Positions 39,523-49,117 of a stretch of 64,000 nucleotides of DNA are shown here, in pieces; position 1 is the first letter of the stretch; each line of letters starts with the position of its first letter. This stretch comes from Stentor roeselii. Its lineage: Eukaryota > Ciliophora > Heterotrichea > Heterotrichida > Stentoridae. The stretch is from NCBI GenBank assembly GCA_006503475.1, contig RSEH01000046.1, positions 62,001 through 126,000 of the forward strand. The letters are read 5' to 3'. The translations under genes and the position numbers were made by a program. Below the pieces are notes generated by a model that was not told the origin of the DNA, made no database searches, and saw nothing but the letters and a program-made list of their open reading frames with translations.

Positions 39523-41322
39523 TTACCTCATCAACCTTGCCGCTAAACCAACAAAAGGCATTTGCAAAATAACTTCAAGTAAAAACGCAATAAAAGTAGA
39601 ATATTGAAAAGCATGAAAAGATGAAAAAACCCAATTTCTAAAGTTTCCATCAATAAACTCACTTCCATTCATGAAAAATGCTCCAAACACCATGCAATGA
39701 ATCATAAAAAAGCAATAAGAAATTTTTGAAAAGTACTGAAAAACCCTGATAGCCAAAAACCCTCTAAAAATACTAAAATTTCCAAGCGCCATTAAAACCA
39801 TAAAAAACCCGACAACTAATGCAAAAACAGGTCTTTGAAAAGCAATCCAAATCGCTTTTACCGCAGGATTCAACGAATTTTCTCCATAATAATCTAAATA
39901 AAAAGGTCCAACAATGACCCAAGCAATAAGAACTGCACTGGCCGGGTAAAAATAATGAAGAAAGTCTCGATCATAAACAAGTCTCTTAAAGTGCCTTTCA
40001 AGTTTGTCTCCGAATCCATTTTCAAATTGATAAGCTTGGCTTTCTTTTCCCTGCTTTTGACTCACTTCAAGGTAGAGCAGTCCAAAGAAAAGTCCGACGA
40101 GAAAAGCTCCGAGTCGAGGAAAAGGTCTTACATAAATCGTGTTTATTTGAACGAGGTCAAGAATGGTTTTAATTGAAGAAGGACTAAAGCTGTAGTGATA
40201 AGAAATGGAGCCTGTGTAAATCATGCTTGAGGATAGCAAAGTAAATATCGCCAAGTACCCGCTTGTTTTTCTCTTGATGTAGAGATTTAAAATAAAGCTG
40301 CAGATTAGGTAGAACTGAAAGTCACAAGCAACTGACCAGGTCCAAGATAAATAAGGAGCGTCTTTGTCAGAGAGAAGATTATGAATAAAGAGTAAACTCC
40401 CCCACCAGTCTTTTCCTAGATTTAAAGTTGTCACATAAGGAATCACTGAACCTATCGTGGAAGGTTTTACACCAGCTGAAGACCTTTCTAGTCCTATAAC
40501 AAAAAAATAAACAGGAAGGTATCTGATAAGTCTTTTAAGCAAAAAGTTAAACCATTTAAAATCCTTTTTTTTTCTTATTTCCTGGATAGTCAAAAAACTC
40601 ATCAAAAAACCGGACATTAAAAAGAAAATATCGACTGTCAATGACATTGAAACTATTAAAGTGAAAGGAAAAGTACTGAAAAGTGAGTTGAATTCTGAAC
40701 GATTCCTCATCGGTATGTAGCTCATCATGAAAAAACCATGTAAAAAAAGCAAAGAAATTGAAGAAATTGAACGAATTCCATCGAAAAACTGCAAATTTCC
40801 GAAATTATTTGGATAGGTGAAGAATTTTTTAAAATTCCAAAATATTGAAAAGTTCAAAAAAATTTCTTTTTTGTAAAAGATTCCGAGAGTTGAAAAAAGG
40901 CAGGTTAAAAACAGTAGCAGGTATAATAAGGTTATAAAAAGCTTACCCACAGGATGCATTTCGTTGGCGCTTGTGAAGTTAAAAAGAACGAATGTCACCT
41001 CATCTGATGGAATTTTTTTTAGTTGATCATCTTTTAGAAGATTAGGTAGAACTTGTTCTGATGTTGTCTGATTGCATATCGTTGGTATGCAAAAACCGTA
41101 AGTTGCCTTTACTGCTGTGTTTAATTTCCATTGGACTGCTGAATACATAGATTCTGGTCTTTCTTTGCATTTCTCAAAGGAATCAAACCAGTCAAGTCCA
41201 TAACCTTCAGAGACATAAGAATTTACACTTTTCAATATATTTTCTTCGATGATATGATTTAACTCTTGCTCACAAGAGATAAAAGCTTCTGAATTTACTA
41301 GGATAAGAAATAAGAGGATCAT
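39523..41322 (-). CDS. NRF-6-like acyltransferase-3 family membrane protein
   Basis: 599 aa. A signal/anchor peptide (MILLFLILVNSEAF) precedes a luminal region with paired Cys (GFCIPTICNQTT), the short NRF domain. Then come about ten membrane segments, starting with LLYLLLFLTCLFSTLGIFY. The acyltransferase-3 signature is clear: FFDGIRSISSISLLFLHG (the His of the conserved R-x10-H pair), FFLMSGFLMSF, and RYLPVYFFVI. The family moves acyl groups across or onto membrane substrates (C. elegans NRF-6, bacterial OafA). The substrate here is unknown. Located in plasma or secretory membranes. Confidence 0.88.
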   Translation of the reverse strand: MILLFLILVNSEAFISCEQELNHIIEENILKSVNSYVSEGYGLDWFDSFEKCKERPESMYSAVQWKLNTAVKATYGFCIPTICNQTTSEQVLPNLLKDDQLKKIPSDEVTFVLFNFTSANEMHPVGKLFITLLYLLLFLTCLFSTLGIFYKKEIFLNFSIFWNFKKFFTYPNNFGNLQFFDGIRSISSISLLFLHGFFMMSYIPMRNRSEFNSLFSTFPFTLIVSMSLTVDIFFLMSGFLMSFLTIQEIRKKKDFKWFNFLLKRLIRYLPVYFFVIGLERSSAGVKPSTIGSVIPYVTTLNLGKDWWGSLLFIHNLLSDKDAPYLSWTWSVACDFQFYLICSFILNLYIKRKTSGYLAIFTLLSSSMIYTGSISYHYSFSPSSIKTILDLVQINTIYVRPFPRLGAFLVGLFFGLLYLEVSQKQGKESQAYQFENGFGDKLERHFKRLVYDRDFLHYFYPASAVLIAWVIVGPFYLDYYGENSLNPAVKAIWIAFQRPVFALVVGFFMVLMALGNFSIFRGFLAIRVFQYFSKISYCFFMIHCMVFGAFFMNGSEFIDGNFRNWVFSSFHAFQYSTFIAFLLEVILQMPFVGLAARLMR

Positions 41323-42098
41323 TTCTTATATTTATTAAACATCTTGATAAGAACAATTTCGACAATGTGCAGATTTTTTTGATATTTTAAATTTTAATGA
41401 ATCAAAAAACCACTAAATCTGCTGATTTTATACTAAATTATGAACATTATTAATTTAAACTAGAAAAGATTTTGAATATTAAATCATGATTCTTTAAAGG
41501 TTTCAAATGCACCTGTACCAGTCAGATAAATATCAATTAATTTCACAACTTATAATTATAGCTATTTATTACTTCTCGAGATATGCCTGACCAAAAGCGA
41601 ATCTTGTAAAGTTTTGAAGAATTTGAACAAATTTTAAAAGAATTTAAAGTATATCTTAATATAATCAACACTATAATGCTTGTGATAGGTCTATGAATGA
41701 TTAAAACAAATTTTATTTTGTTTTTTACTTTATCCCTTTATCTGAAATTAGATCACTTAAATAGAACAAGATATTTATGAGAATTTTTTTCTTCTAAAAA
41801 AAACTGATGATTGTGTTTCCTCTAAAATTTCATAATTACAACATTTTACCTTTCTAATAAAATTTCCATATTCATAATAATATTTCGAGTACTCAAATTG
41901 TAGAAATTTATTCGTTCAAGTATAAATCTTTCTGCTTATACCCGATTCTAAAATAAATTCCTAAAAATTCAAATCTCTAAAACTTTTTCCAAAATTTTCA
42001 AAATCTCGACCTCTTCTTCAAAATTTCAAAATATTTAAAAATCAACCAAATCTAATTTCATCAACAACATATTCCTTATTTCAACCTTAATAATAAAT
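41323..42098. other. AT-rich divergent intergenic region
   Basis: About 775 bp between two divergent genes. A/C-rich just upstream of the arrestin-like start (41900-42090). No frame or RNA recognised. Confidence 0.5.
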
Positions 42099-43523
42099 AT
42101 GTTTTCACCTAAAATCTCAGGAAGTCTTTCAGTCTACCCAAGAACGAACCACTTTTACGTAGGTCAAGAGACTGATGGCTGTTTAAGAATAAATCTTGAA
42201 TCTTCGCTTGAGTCATGCGAGCTGAAAATGTATCTAATCGGAACCGAGTCGACTTCTTGGTTTGACGAGAAACCAAAGGAAAAAACAGAGAAAAATGAAG
42301 AAGAAGTTGAGGAAAATGAAGAAGAAACTGAGGAAAATGAAGAAGAATATGAGGAAAATGAAGAAAGTAAGGAAAATAAAGAAGAAATAAAAAAAAATGA
42401 AGAAAGCTCAACTCCTCAGATCAACTTAGAAAAAAAAGGAGCGACTTATAAATTTTGTAAGAAAGAAATCTGGAAGACCAATTTTTCTGAAGGACTTAAA
42501 TATGGCAACTATGATATTCCTTATCAAGCGTTTATTCCTTCCAATATTCCTGGATCATTTGATATCAAAGACAGAGATTCTCGTATGATCACTTGTCATA
42601 TTTTTTCGATCGAATATAAGTTAAGGGTTGTTTTACTCTGTCATGGAAAGGTCGTTTTTTCTACTTATCATAAAATATTCGTTAAAAGTGTTAAAGAAGC
42701 TTGGGGAGAAATGGTTGAAAATGAAAAAGAATTTCAATTCCATTTGAATAAAATTTTTGGAAGAAATGGAGGGGTTTGCAAATTCAAGGTTAGTCTTTAT
42801 AATCATTGTTATACCTTGGATGAAATAATTAAAGCTGATGTTGATATTGATAATACAGAATCTCTTGTTACTGTTAGAGGAATTTCATATAAATTATCAT
42901 GCAAAGTTATTTACAAAGATGATATCGACCAGTCTGAACTCTCATGGCCAATCGAGGTAAAAAACATTGTAAAAGATGTAAAAGCAGGTAATAATACCGA
43001 AAGTCTGATCAATGAAAAAATCTTCCAATTAGAAATAAACCTATCTGATCATCTAGACCTCTTAAAAGGAAACTTCTCAACAAACACAAAATATATAGAA
43101 TGTGTTTATACCTTGTCCCTAGAGCCGTTGATGGGTGATTCCTTCATGAGAGGTAAAATAAAAAACGCTGCTGAGATTCCAATAATCATTATTCCTGGTC
43201 ACAGTTATGAACACGTCGAAAAAAAACTCCCTAAGTCGTTAAATGAAAGTCAAATCAACTTGGCTAATAATACACTGAAGCAACACTATCAAAAAATCAA
43301 AAGTTTTGCTGAAGATATGAAAAAATCAATGTCTGACAAGAATGAAGAAAAAAAGAATTCGGAAAAACCTGAAGAAAATAAAGAAAAAACTCAAGAAAAA
43401 AAAAATCCTGAAGAAAATAAACAAAATGAAGAGGAAGATGTGCCTGGATGTTTAGTGCTTTTATGTTGTTGCTTCCTTACAATTTGCAAGAATGATGAAG
43501 AAAAAAAACAAGAAACAGAGTAG
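42099..43523 (+). CDS. arrestin-like protein with acidic repeat insert and Cys-rich tail
   Basis: 474 aa. The arrestin N-fold (SGSLSVYPRTNHFYVGQETDGCLRI-type start, then FCKKEIWKTNF, GNYDIPYQAFIPSNIPGSF) is interrupted at residues about 65-105 by a run of heptads (TEENEEE-type). The C-fold follows at about 220-375 (CKFKVSLYNHCYTLDEIIKADVDIDNTE). After an acidic Lys/Glu tail comes GCLVLLCCCFLTICK, a Cys cluster very likely palmitoylated. So, like the paralogue at 33.8 kb, it should be membrane-bound, but by a different lipid. Adaptor role inferred. Confidence 0.83.
   Translation: MFSPKISGSLSVYPRTNHFYVGQETDGCLRINLESSLESCELKMYLIGTESTSWFDEKPKEKTEKNEEEVEENEEETEENEEEYEENEESKENKEEIKKNEESSTPQINLEKKGATYKFCKKEIWKTNFSEGLKYGNYDIPYQAFIPSNIPGSFDIKDRDSRMITCHIFSIEYKLRVVLLCHGKVVFSTYHKIFVKSVKEAWGEMVENEKEFQFHLNKIFGRNGGVCKFKVSLYNHCYTLDEIIKADVDIDNTESLVTVRGISYKLSCKVIYKDDIDQSELSWPIEVKNIVKDVKAGNNTESLINEKIFQLEINLSDHLDLLKGNFSTNTKYIECVYTLSLEPLMGDSFMRGKIKNAAEIPIIIIPGHSYEHVEKKLPKSLNESQINLANNTLKQHYQKIKSFAEDMKKSMSDKNEEKKNSEKPEENKEKTQEKKNPEENKQNEEEDVPGCLVLLCCCFLTICKNDEEKKQETE
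42301..42411 (+). repeat. 21-nt tandem repeat encoding acidic heptads
   Basis: Units of seven codons, each close to xEENEEE, repeated about four to five times with decay at the 3' end. In-frame expansion inside the first arrestin fold. Confidence 0.85.
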
Positions 43524-44781
43524 AAATAGTTGAAAATAATTATTTTAGTTAGTTATTGGTCGCATATTAATTTAAGATTTTAATTGTTAGGTTGACTATC
43601 AGCCCAAATCAATATTATATTAATGGTATGATAATTTTAAGCAGACTTTAATACAAAAATAGTACTAAACTAAGATAATCCACTTAATTGGTCTTGATTA
43701 TTATTACATTTATTAGGGATTTTTTAATCATTATTTTTTTATCATGAAAAAATAATAAAGGCCCTCGCTACTATATTGATTTAATAATTGTAAATTTTCT
43801 TACATTAAAGAGAGATTTTAATTAGCCATTTATCGGATAGATAATGAAATTAAATTATGATGGAATGACTGAGTTTTCTTATTTCTTGATTGGATTATCT
43901 ATTATTTTTATTCATTTACTTACCTAATGATTGAAGATCACTACTATATCATCTTCATCCACTTTTAGTAACTTTTTTTATAAGTTTATCATATATGTTG
44001 GTGATCTTTATTGAATTTCACACATATTATGAAACTCGTAATTCCCAAGTGTTTGCTTATACTGATGATTACTTATTCTTGTGTACATCCTAAAATAGAC
44101 AATTCATTCATCGTTGCTTCTACACTAAGGCAATAATTTTGCGATTTTTTATAAATTTATTGTAATCTTTAGGTTTTTTTTTACTATTAGCTAAAATAGA
44201 CATTCTGGAGCATTTTGGGAAATATTTTCTTATGATAAACCTTTAAGATGAATAAATGTCTCTTATCAAACTCTGCTCTTTATCCTAAGTATTTAATTAT
44301 AAATAAAATCATCGATGTGAACAAAGTGAAAAAAATTACTGAAGATGATAAATAGATAGAAATAAAACTTGGATACTTACTGTTAAAATTTTTACGTTGA
44401 GAATGTTTAAATTAGAAAACTATTCAGAATCTGGTAATATAAGGAAAATAATTAGATAAGGATACTGAGAATCTGTTTATACAAAGAAAATAATTTGATT
44501 AGTATAAAAATCACTTTTTAATTCCATGAAGTAGTAAGAAAGTGGATATTTGTTTAGAAGTATCTAATTAGAGAGAAATAATATAAATATATGTGATGAA
44601 TTCTATGGATCCCTTTAATAGATTATTTATTTCTTTAAGGATCAGATTAGAAGTGTGCATTTTTTATCATGCTGAAATGCCTATGATATTTGATGTCTAC
44701 AATTATAGTGTCTACATTTATACTATAAAAAAAATGAATACACTATAATTTATTAAACATAAATAGCCTTATAATAATAAA
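43524..44781. other. AT-rich intergenic region
   Basis: 1.26 kb without supported frames. 44665-44780 contains the duplicated promoter segment shared with the WD40 paralogue (GATGTCTACAATTATAGTGTCTAC-like words, and TTATAATAATAAAATGG at the start codon). Confidence 0.5.
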
Positions 44782-46845
44782 ATGGAATGTCCAGATTGTT
44801 TACACTCTCCTTCCTTTATCTGCCAATGTGCTAATGTTTACCTGTGCGAGGTCCACATAGGTAAACACTTAACACAAGGACATTCATATCAAAGTTTAGT
44901 CGAAGACTTTAACTCTATTGAAAAATCTATGCTTGTAAATAAACTCAAAATTTGGATCGATTCTCTAAAAAAATTTAAAATTAAGTTAACAATAATGACT
45001 AATAAAACTTTAAAGACCATAGAAAACAGTAGTATTTTAATGATTAATCAAATCAACTCAATGATAAAAAACTACCTCAATCTAATCCAAAAAACAAAAA
45101 TTCTAAAATCAGAAGTCAAAAAAATCGAATCAATAATAACTTCAGATCTAATAATAAACGATCTTTCATTTGATAACTTGCATCAACAAATAAAAAATAC
45201 TTATTCAAAAAATTTCCACTCCATTATAATTGATCCTACCAAAGTGATGAAAAATAAAATGAATAAATTTCTTCAAACTCACAATGGAGGATTCTATTGT
45301 TTAGCAATTTCAAGTGATGGACGAACACTTGTCACTGGGTCTGATGACACCTCTGTTCGAGTTTGGGATATGCTGACCAAAACCCAAATTTCATGCTTTA
45401 CTCAGCATAAATCTATTGTTCGTTGCATAGCTTTATCACATGAAAGTAACTTTGCTGTGTCTGGTTCTTTTGATAAGACTCTTATTCTATGGGACATGAA
45501 AAATAAGTGTTATAAGAATATTTATAAAGGACACTTATCAGCTGTTTATACTGTTTCATTTAGTCATGATTCTAGTTGGATTGTTTCTGGAAGTACTGGG
45601 ATGGAAATAATGTTGTGGAAAACAGATTCAAATGAATGTTTTAGAAAAATTGTTGCGAGTGGGCAAGTGTGGTGTGGGATTATCTCTAGAAAAAATTTTT
45701 ACTATGCAGGAATAGGAAATAGTCTAGAAATTTGGGATTTAAACTCATTCAAAATTATTTTATCAATGAAGGCTCATGACTCATGTGTAAAATCATTAGC
45801 ATTAACTAACAAAAACAAGTATCTCATTACTGGATCAAGCGATAAATTAGTGAAAATTTGGGAAGTAGATTCTACCTTACTTTACGCTACTCTTTCAGCA
45901 CATACTCAAGAAGTCTTATCAGTTTCAGTGACTGCAAATGACAGATATATCCTATCTGGGTCATCAGATCAATCAATAATCATGTGGAACATCAATTTAA
46001 AAACAATCTCTCATAAATTCACTTTTCACAAAAGCCACATATTTGGAGTGATAGTTTTCAAAGACTTCATAATTTCAGCATCTCGCGACTCAACAATAAA
46101 TATTACAAGAATTTCTTCTAAATCTTTAGATTTTTGTTTATCTAATCAACCATTCGAAGTAGGATCCGAAATGATAAGAAACGATTTAGTTGCATTTGGG
46201 AGCCTCAACAATGTTATTATATGCGATCTTAAAATAAAAAACTCTGATATTGTACTACAGGGTCATGTTAACATTGTACAAGCTGTCGTCATATCTTCAA
46301 ATATGAATTTTTTAGCAAGTTCATCACTCGGGAATAAAAAAAACTTAATTTTGTGGGATTTGAAGAAAAATTCTATTTTTTCTGTGATGAACGGACATGA
46401 AAACTCTGTCTTTTGTGTTGACATTTCAAATGATGAAGAAAAGATGATATCTGGAGATTTCTTGGGAAGTATTAGGCTTTGGGACATTCAAAGTTTTAAA
46501 GAAGATTTTTGTTTTTTAGGTCATTCTGGTCAAGTTTATTCTGTAAAATTCACGAAAAATAAAAGATTTGCAGCTTCTGGAGGATTAGATAGAAATGTGA
46601 TGATTTGGGATGTTAAAGATAAATCATTGTATGCCTCTTTGGGTGGTCATCAGAATATTATCTTGAAAATACTTGGAAGTGATGATGGCAGATACTTTGT
46701 GTCAGGAAATATATTTGATGGAGTCTTTGTTTGGAATATTACTTTAAAAAGAAAAATTTATGCTTTTAAGGATCAGAATGAAGCGAAAAGATGGCTTGAA
46801 ATTCACAAAGATATTGAGTTTGAGATGAGCAAGTACTTAATTTAG
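44782..46845 (+). CDS. B-box-like plus WD40 protein, intact paralogue
   Basis: 687 aa. Residues 1-45 form a B-box-like zinc module (CPDCLHSPSFICQCANVYLCEVHIGKH...H). Residues 50-150 are coiled coil. Residues about 165-680 contain at least twelve WD40 units, e.g. TQHKSIVRCIALSHES...LILWDMK, GHLSAVYTVSF, AHDSCVKSLAL, GHENSVFCVDISNDEEKM, enough for two propellers. It matches the gene at 36545-38608 codon for codon in length. No RING, so a scaffold rather than a ligase is inferred. The ATG lies in TTATAATAATAAAATGG, identical to that of its paralogue. Confidence 0.92.
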   Translation: MECPDCLHSPSFICQCANVYLCEVHIGKHLTQGHSYQSLVEDFNSIEKSMLVNKLKIWIDSLKKFKIKLTIMTNKTLKTIENSSILMINQINSMIKNYLNLIQKTKILKSEVKKIESIITSDLIINDLSFDNLHQQIKNTYSKNFHSIIIDPTKVMKNKMNKFLQTHNGGFYCLAISSDGRTLVTGSDDTSVRVWDMLTKTQISCFTQHKSIVRCIALSHESNFAVSGSFDKTLILWDMKNKCYKNIYKGHLSAVYTVSFSHDSSWIVSGSTGMEIMLWKTDSNECFRKIVASGQVWCGIISRKNFYYAGIGNSLEIWDLNSFKIILSMKAHDSCVKSLALTNKNKYLITGSSDKLVKIWEVDSTLLYATLSAHTQEVLSVSVTANDRYILSGSSDQSIIMWNINLKTISHKFTFHKSHIFGVIVFKDFIISASRDSTINITRISSKSLDFCLSNQPFEVGSEMIRNDLVAFGSLNNVIICDLKIKNSDIVLQGHVNIVQAVVISSNMNFLASSSLGNKKNLILWDLKKNSIFSVMNGHENSVFCVDISNDEEKMISGDFLGSIRLWDIQSFKEDFCFLGHSGQVYSVKFTKNKRFAASGGLDRNVMIWDVKDKSLYASLGGHQNIILKILGSDDGRYFVSGNIFDGVFVWNITLKRKIYAFKDQNEAKRWLEIHKDIEFEMSKYLI

Positions 46846-47164
46846 GTAAAGATTTTAAAATGACTGATAATTTATATAAATGGATAAACAAGCTAATCTG
46901 TTCAATAAATATATAGGAACTCATTTGAAATATAGAATATTAAACTTTAAATTTATTAAATCATTATGAATTTGACTCAACTTAAATTTCATTCCCACCT
47001 TAATTGAACTGTGCCAAGTAATAAGTCTTAAACTCCTTTCGCAGTATCTAAAATCAACAAATTATTACTTTCATCTGAAAACTAATCCATTTCAGTTATT
47101 TCATCCAAAAAGTCTAATCAAATCAAAACTCAAATCATTAAAATTCGCTCAATATAAATAAGAA
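46846..47164. other. intergenic region, nothing recognised
   Basis: About 320 bp, AT-rich then A/C-rich before the GTPase start; ATATAAATAAGAAATGG precedes the next gene. Confidence 0.5.
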
Positions 47165-47184
47165 ATGGATTCAATCAAGCAAGA

Positions 47185-47199
47185 GTAAATCTCATTTAG
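47185..47199 (+). other. 15-nt spliceosomal intron
   Basis: GTAAATCTCATTTAG, A at position 10; removal joins MDSIKQE to TQYFKVVLIGDGKCGK. Confidence 0.85.
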
Positions 47200-47367
47200 A
47201 ACCCAATACTTCAAAGTAGTTCTCATAGGAGATGGAAAATGCGGTAAACAACACTTGTCTCAACATACTTGCACAAAAAGTTAAAGAGTGAAGCCGTATC
47301 ACGAATCAGATCATGTTTTATTTCAAATAAAATCTACGTAAATAAAACCCCTGTAAAACTCAACATT

Positions 47368-47382
47368 GTAATTTCTCATTAG
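47368..47382 (+). other. 15-nt spliceosomal intron
   Basis: GTAATTTCTCATTAG, with the A one base later than usual. It contains an in-frame TAG; removal joins VKLNI to WDFTYGQN, the G3 region. Confidence 0.88.
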
Positions 47383-47718
47383 TGGGACTTTACATATGGC
47401 CAAAATTTACAATTCTTGATGTTCAGCCACTGCAAAAGAGCTAATTCAATTCTTGTCATTTATGATAAATCTGATTACAAATCTTTTCAGTCAACGAAAA
47501 AATTGGCACAGTCATTTACAACTGAAATTAAACAAAAGGCTCTTTTTTTAGTTGTCGCGAATAAAATTGACATGTATTCAGATGTTTCCACTGATGAAGG
47601 GATCGAATTTGCTTTGAATCTTGGAGCTTGTTATATCGAAGTCAGTGCAAAAACTAGAGAAAATCTTGATCTGTGTTTTGAAATCGTTGCAAGGGCATGT
47701 TTAGGTAAGGCTATTTAA

Positions 47719-48206
47719 TCAGATACCCTCTAATATTTATTAGGTTGGAATATTAAACTAGGTTATAATCTTTGAATGATTTAAAGTATTGAGACTGATA
47801 GATTTAGTTCAAGTCTTATAAAGTTTATGTTCTAAATATTCAGAGACCTAAAAAACAGAAATCAAATGATTCAAATAAATAAAAAATCCATGACCTCATA
47901 ATTTAAACAGGTGGGCAGATTCCTTTAGTTTTATGCAAAATTTCAATAATTTATAATATTAAAAGATGAAATACCGCGTTGATCTCTAAATAATTATGAA
48001 ATACAACTTTCAATATTGATATTGTGAATTCTCAGTATATTACTTACTTAGATCCTTTATAGAAAATATAATAGTTTCTAGATTTAATTCAAATATCAAA
48101 GGCTACCTTAATTTGATTTCTAGAAGAAATTTCAACAAAGTTAAAAAATCAACAAATTAGTAAAATAACAATTATCTAATAAAGGTTTATTAAACTAAAA
48201 CAATCT
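47719..48206. other. AT-rich intergenic region
   Basis: About 490 bp between converging genes. No transposase remnant (DDE domain) and no inverted repeat was found next to the CENP-B-type gene. Confidence 0.5.
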
Positions 48207-48623
48207 TTATTTTTTTGTTTTATAAATTTCTATACAATGCCTCTTCATAAACGAACAAAGCCAGCCATCTGATGCTTTGAAATTTTCCTTATTCAATTTT
48301 CCAGCATATTTTAGAGCTGCTTCTTTAATCATAGATCCAGATAAAGGAATGTTGAGTGTCTGAACTTTTTCATACCAAGTCCAAGTCATTTCATTTATCT
48401 CTTCATTTTCGGTTTTTCTGATCTTTCTGCAGCGGCTCTTAGAGAAATTAGGATTTTTTAATAGAGATTCAAGACTTTGCCTCATTTTTTTTATTTTTGA
48501 AACGGCTCCTTTGCTTATTCCAAACTCTCTTGCAGCCTCTCTCTCAGAATGGCTTTCATCTAGGTATGCTAATACTTTTACCTTTTGTTCTATCGTCAAT
48601 CCGACATATTTCTTCTTAGGCAT
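48207..48623 (-). CDS. CENP-B/pogo-type double helix-turn-helix protein, no transposase domain
   Basis: 138 aa. Residues 8-55 are a Psq/Tigger-type HTH (LTIEQKVKVLAYLDESHSEREAAREFGISKGAVSKI). Residues 68-135 are a CENPB-type HTH (WTWYEKVQTLNIPLSGSMIKEAALKYA...ASDGWLCSFMKRHCI). This is the DNA-binding half of pogo/Tigger (Tc1/mariner) transposases. The frame ends right after it (EIYKTKK), and no DDE catalytic domain follows. It could be a domesticated DNA-binding protein or the surviving 5' half of a transposase gene. A clean ATG in ATAATAAATG context and an undisturbed frame favour a host gene. Confidence 0.8.
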   Translation of the reverse strand: MPKKKYVGLTIEQKVKVLAYLDESHSEREAAREFGISKGAVSKIKKMRQSLESLLKNPNFSKSRCRKIRKTENEEINEMTWTWYEKVQTLNIPLSGSMIKEAALKYAGKLNKENFKASDGWLCSFMKRHCIEIYKTKK

Positions 48624-49117
48624 TTATTATAATCCCCCTTAATGCCAGGGGATATTTAATAATAGAATTTTTAACTGCCTAACTTTCGGCATTTTATTAA
48701 TCTTCATTCTCCTTCACTCATTGTATAGAACACCCTCATAAATGCAATATTATTTCCAGACCACCTGACTACAAATCACAAGGGAATTCTTTGTAATATT
48801 TACCTCAAGGCATTATTTCTTTATTAACAATTATTTTTTCAGAGTATTTTAAGTGGTCAATAGTTGAATATTAGCGATTTTCAATTTAAAAAAATCGAAA
48901 TGCAAATGATGAAAATAAAAAAAATCAAAATTAATAATAAGAAAACCAGTAAATAAAGAAGATAACCAAGAAGAAATAACAATTCAAAAATATTTTGGTA
49001 TAGTTTTATTTATTATTAATATCTAACCAACTTTAGCTAAACTAAAATATCAATTAGTGGATTCTTTTAAAATAAATATACTAATCCTCATAGATTATAA
49101 TATTCCCTTTCACATAA
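48624..49117. other. intergenic region with a C/G hairpin
   Basis: At 48634-48655 the arms ATCCCC and GGGGAT flank a 10-nt spacer, just upstream of the CENP-B-type start; on the minus strand GGCATT/AATGCC arms also overlap the start. This could be an operator-like site or a relic of a terminal repeat. The rest is AT-rich. Confidence 0.45.

Larger units (their letters stand above)
47165..47718 (+). pseudogene. Ras/Rab-like GTPase gene with two 15-nt introns and a frameshift in the P-loop
   Basis: Two introns are recognised: GTAAATCTCATTTAG (47185-47199) and GTAATTTCTCATTAG (47368-47382). After their removal the product starts MDSIKQETQYFKVVLIGDGKCGK, a G1 motif. One base seems missing in the A-run at 47246-47249, after which the frame resumes as TLVSTYLHKKLK...NKTPVKLNIWDFTYGQNLQF (degenerate G3), ILVIYD, ANKID (G4) and VSAKT (G5), ending at 47718. 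No C-terminal prenylation Cys is seen. Either a sequencing error in a homopolymer or a young pseudogene; the altered G3 (DFTYGQ for DTAGQ) suggests an already atypical GTPase. About 174 aa if intact. Confidence 0.75.

Noticed and set aside
48190-48670. Terminal inverted repeats of a pogo element around the CENP-B-type gene
   Set aside because: Only a local hairpin on one side; no matching arm near 48190 and no TA duplication could be shown.
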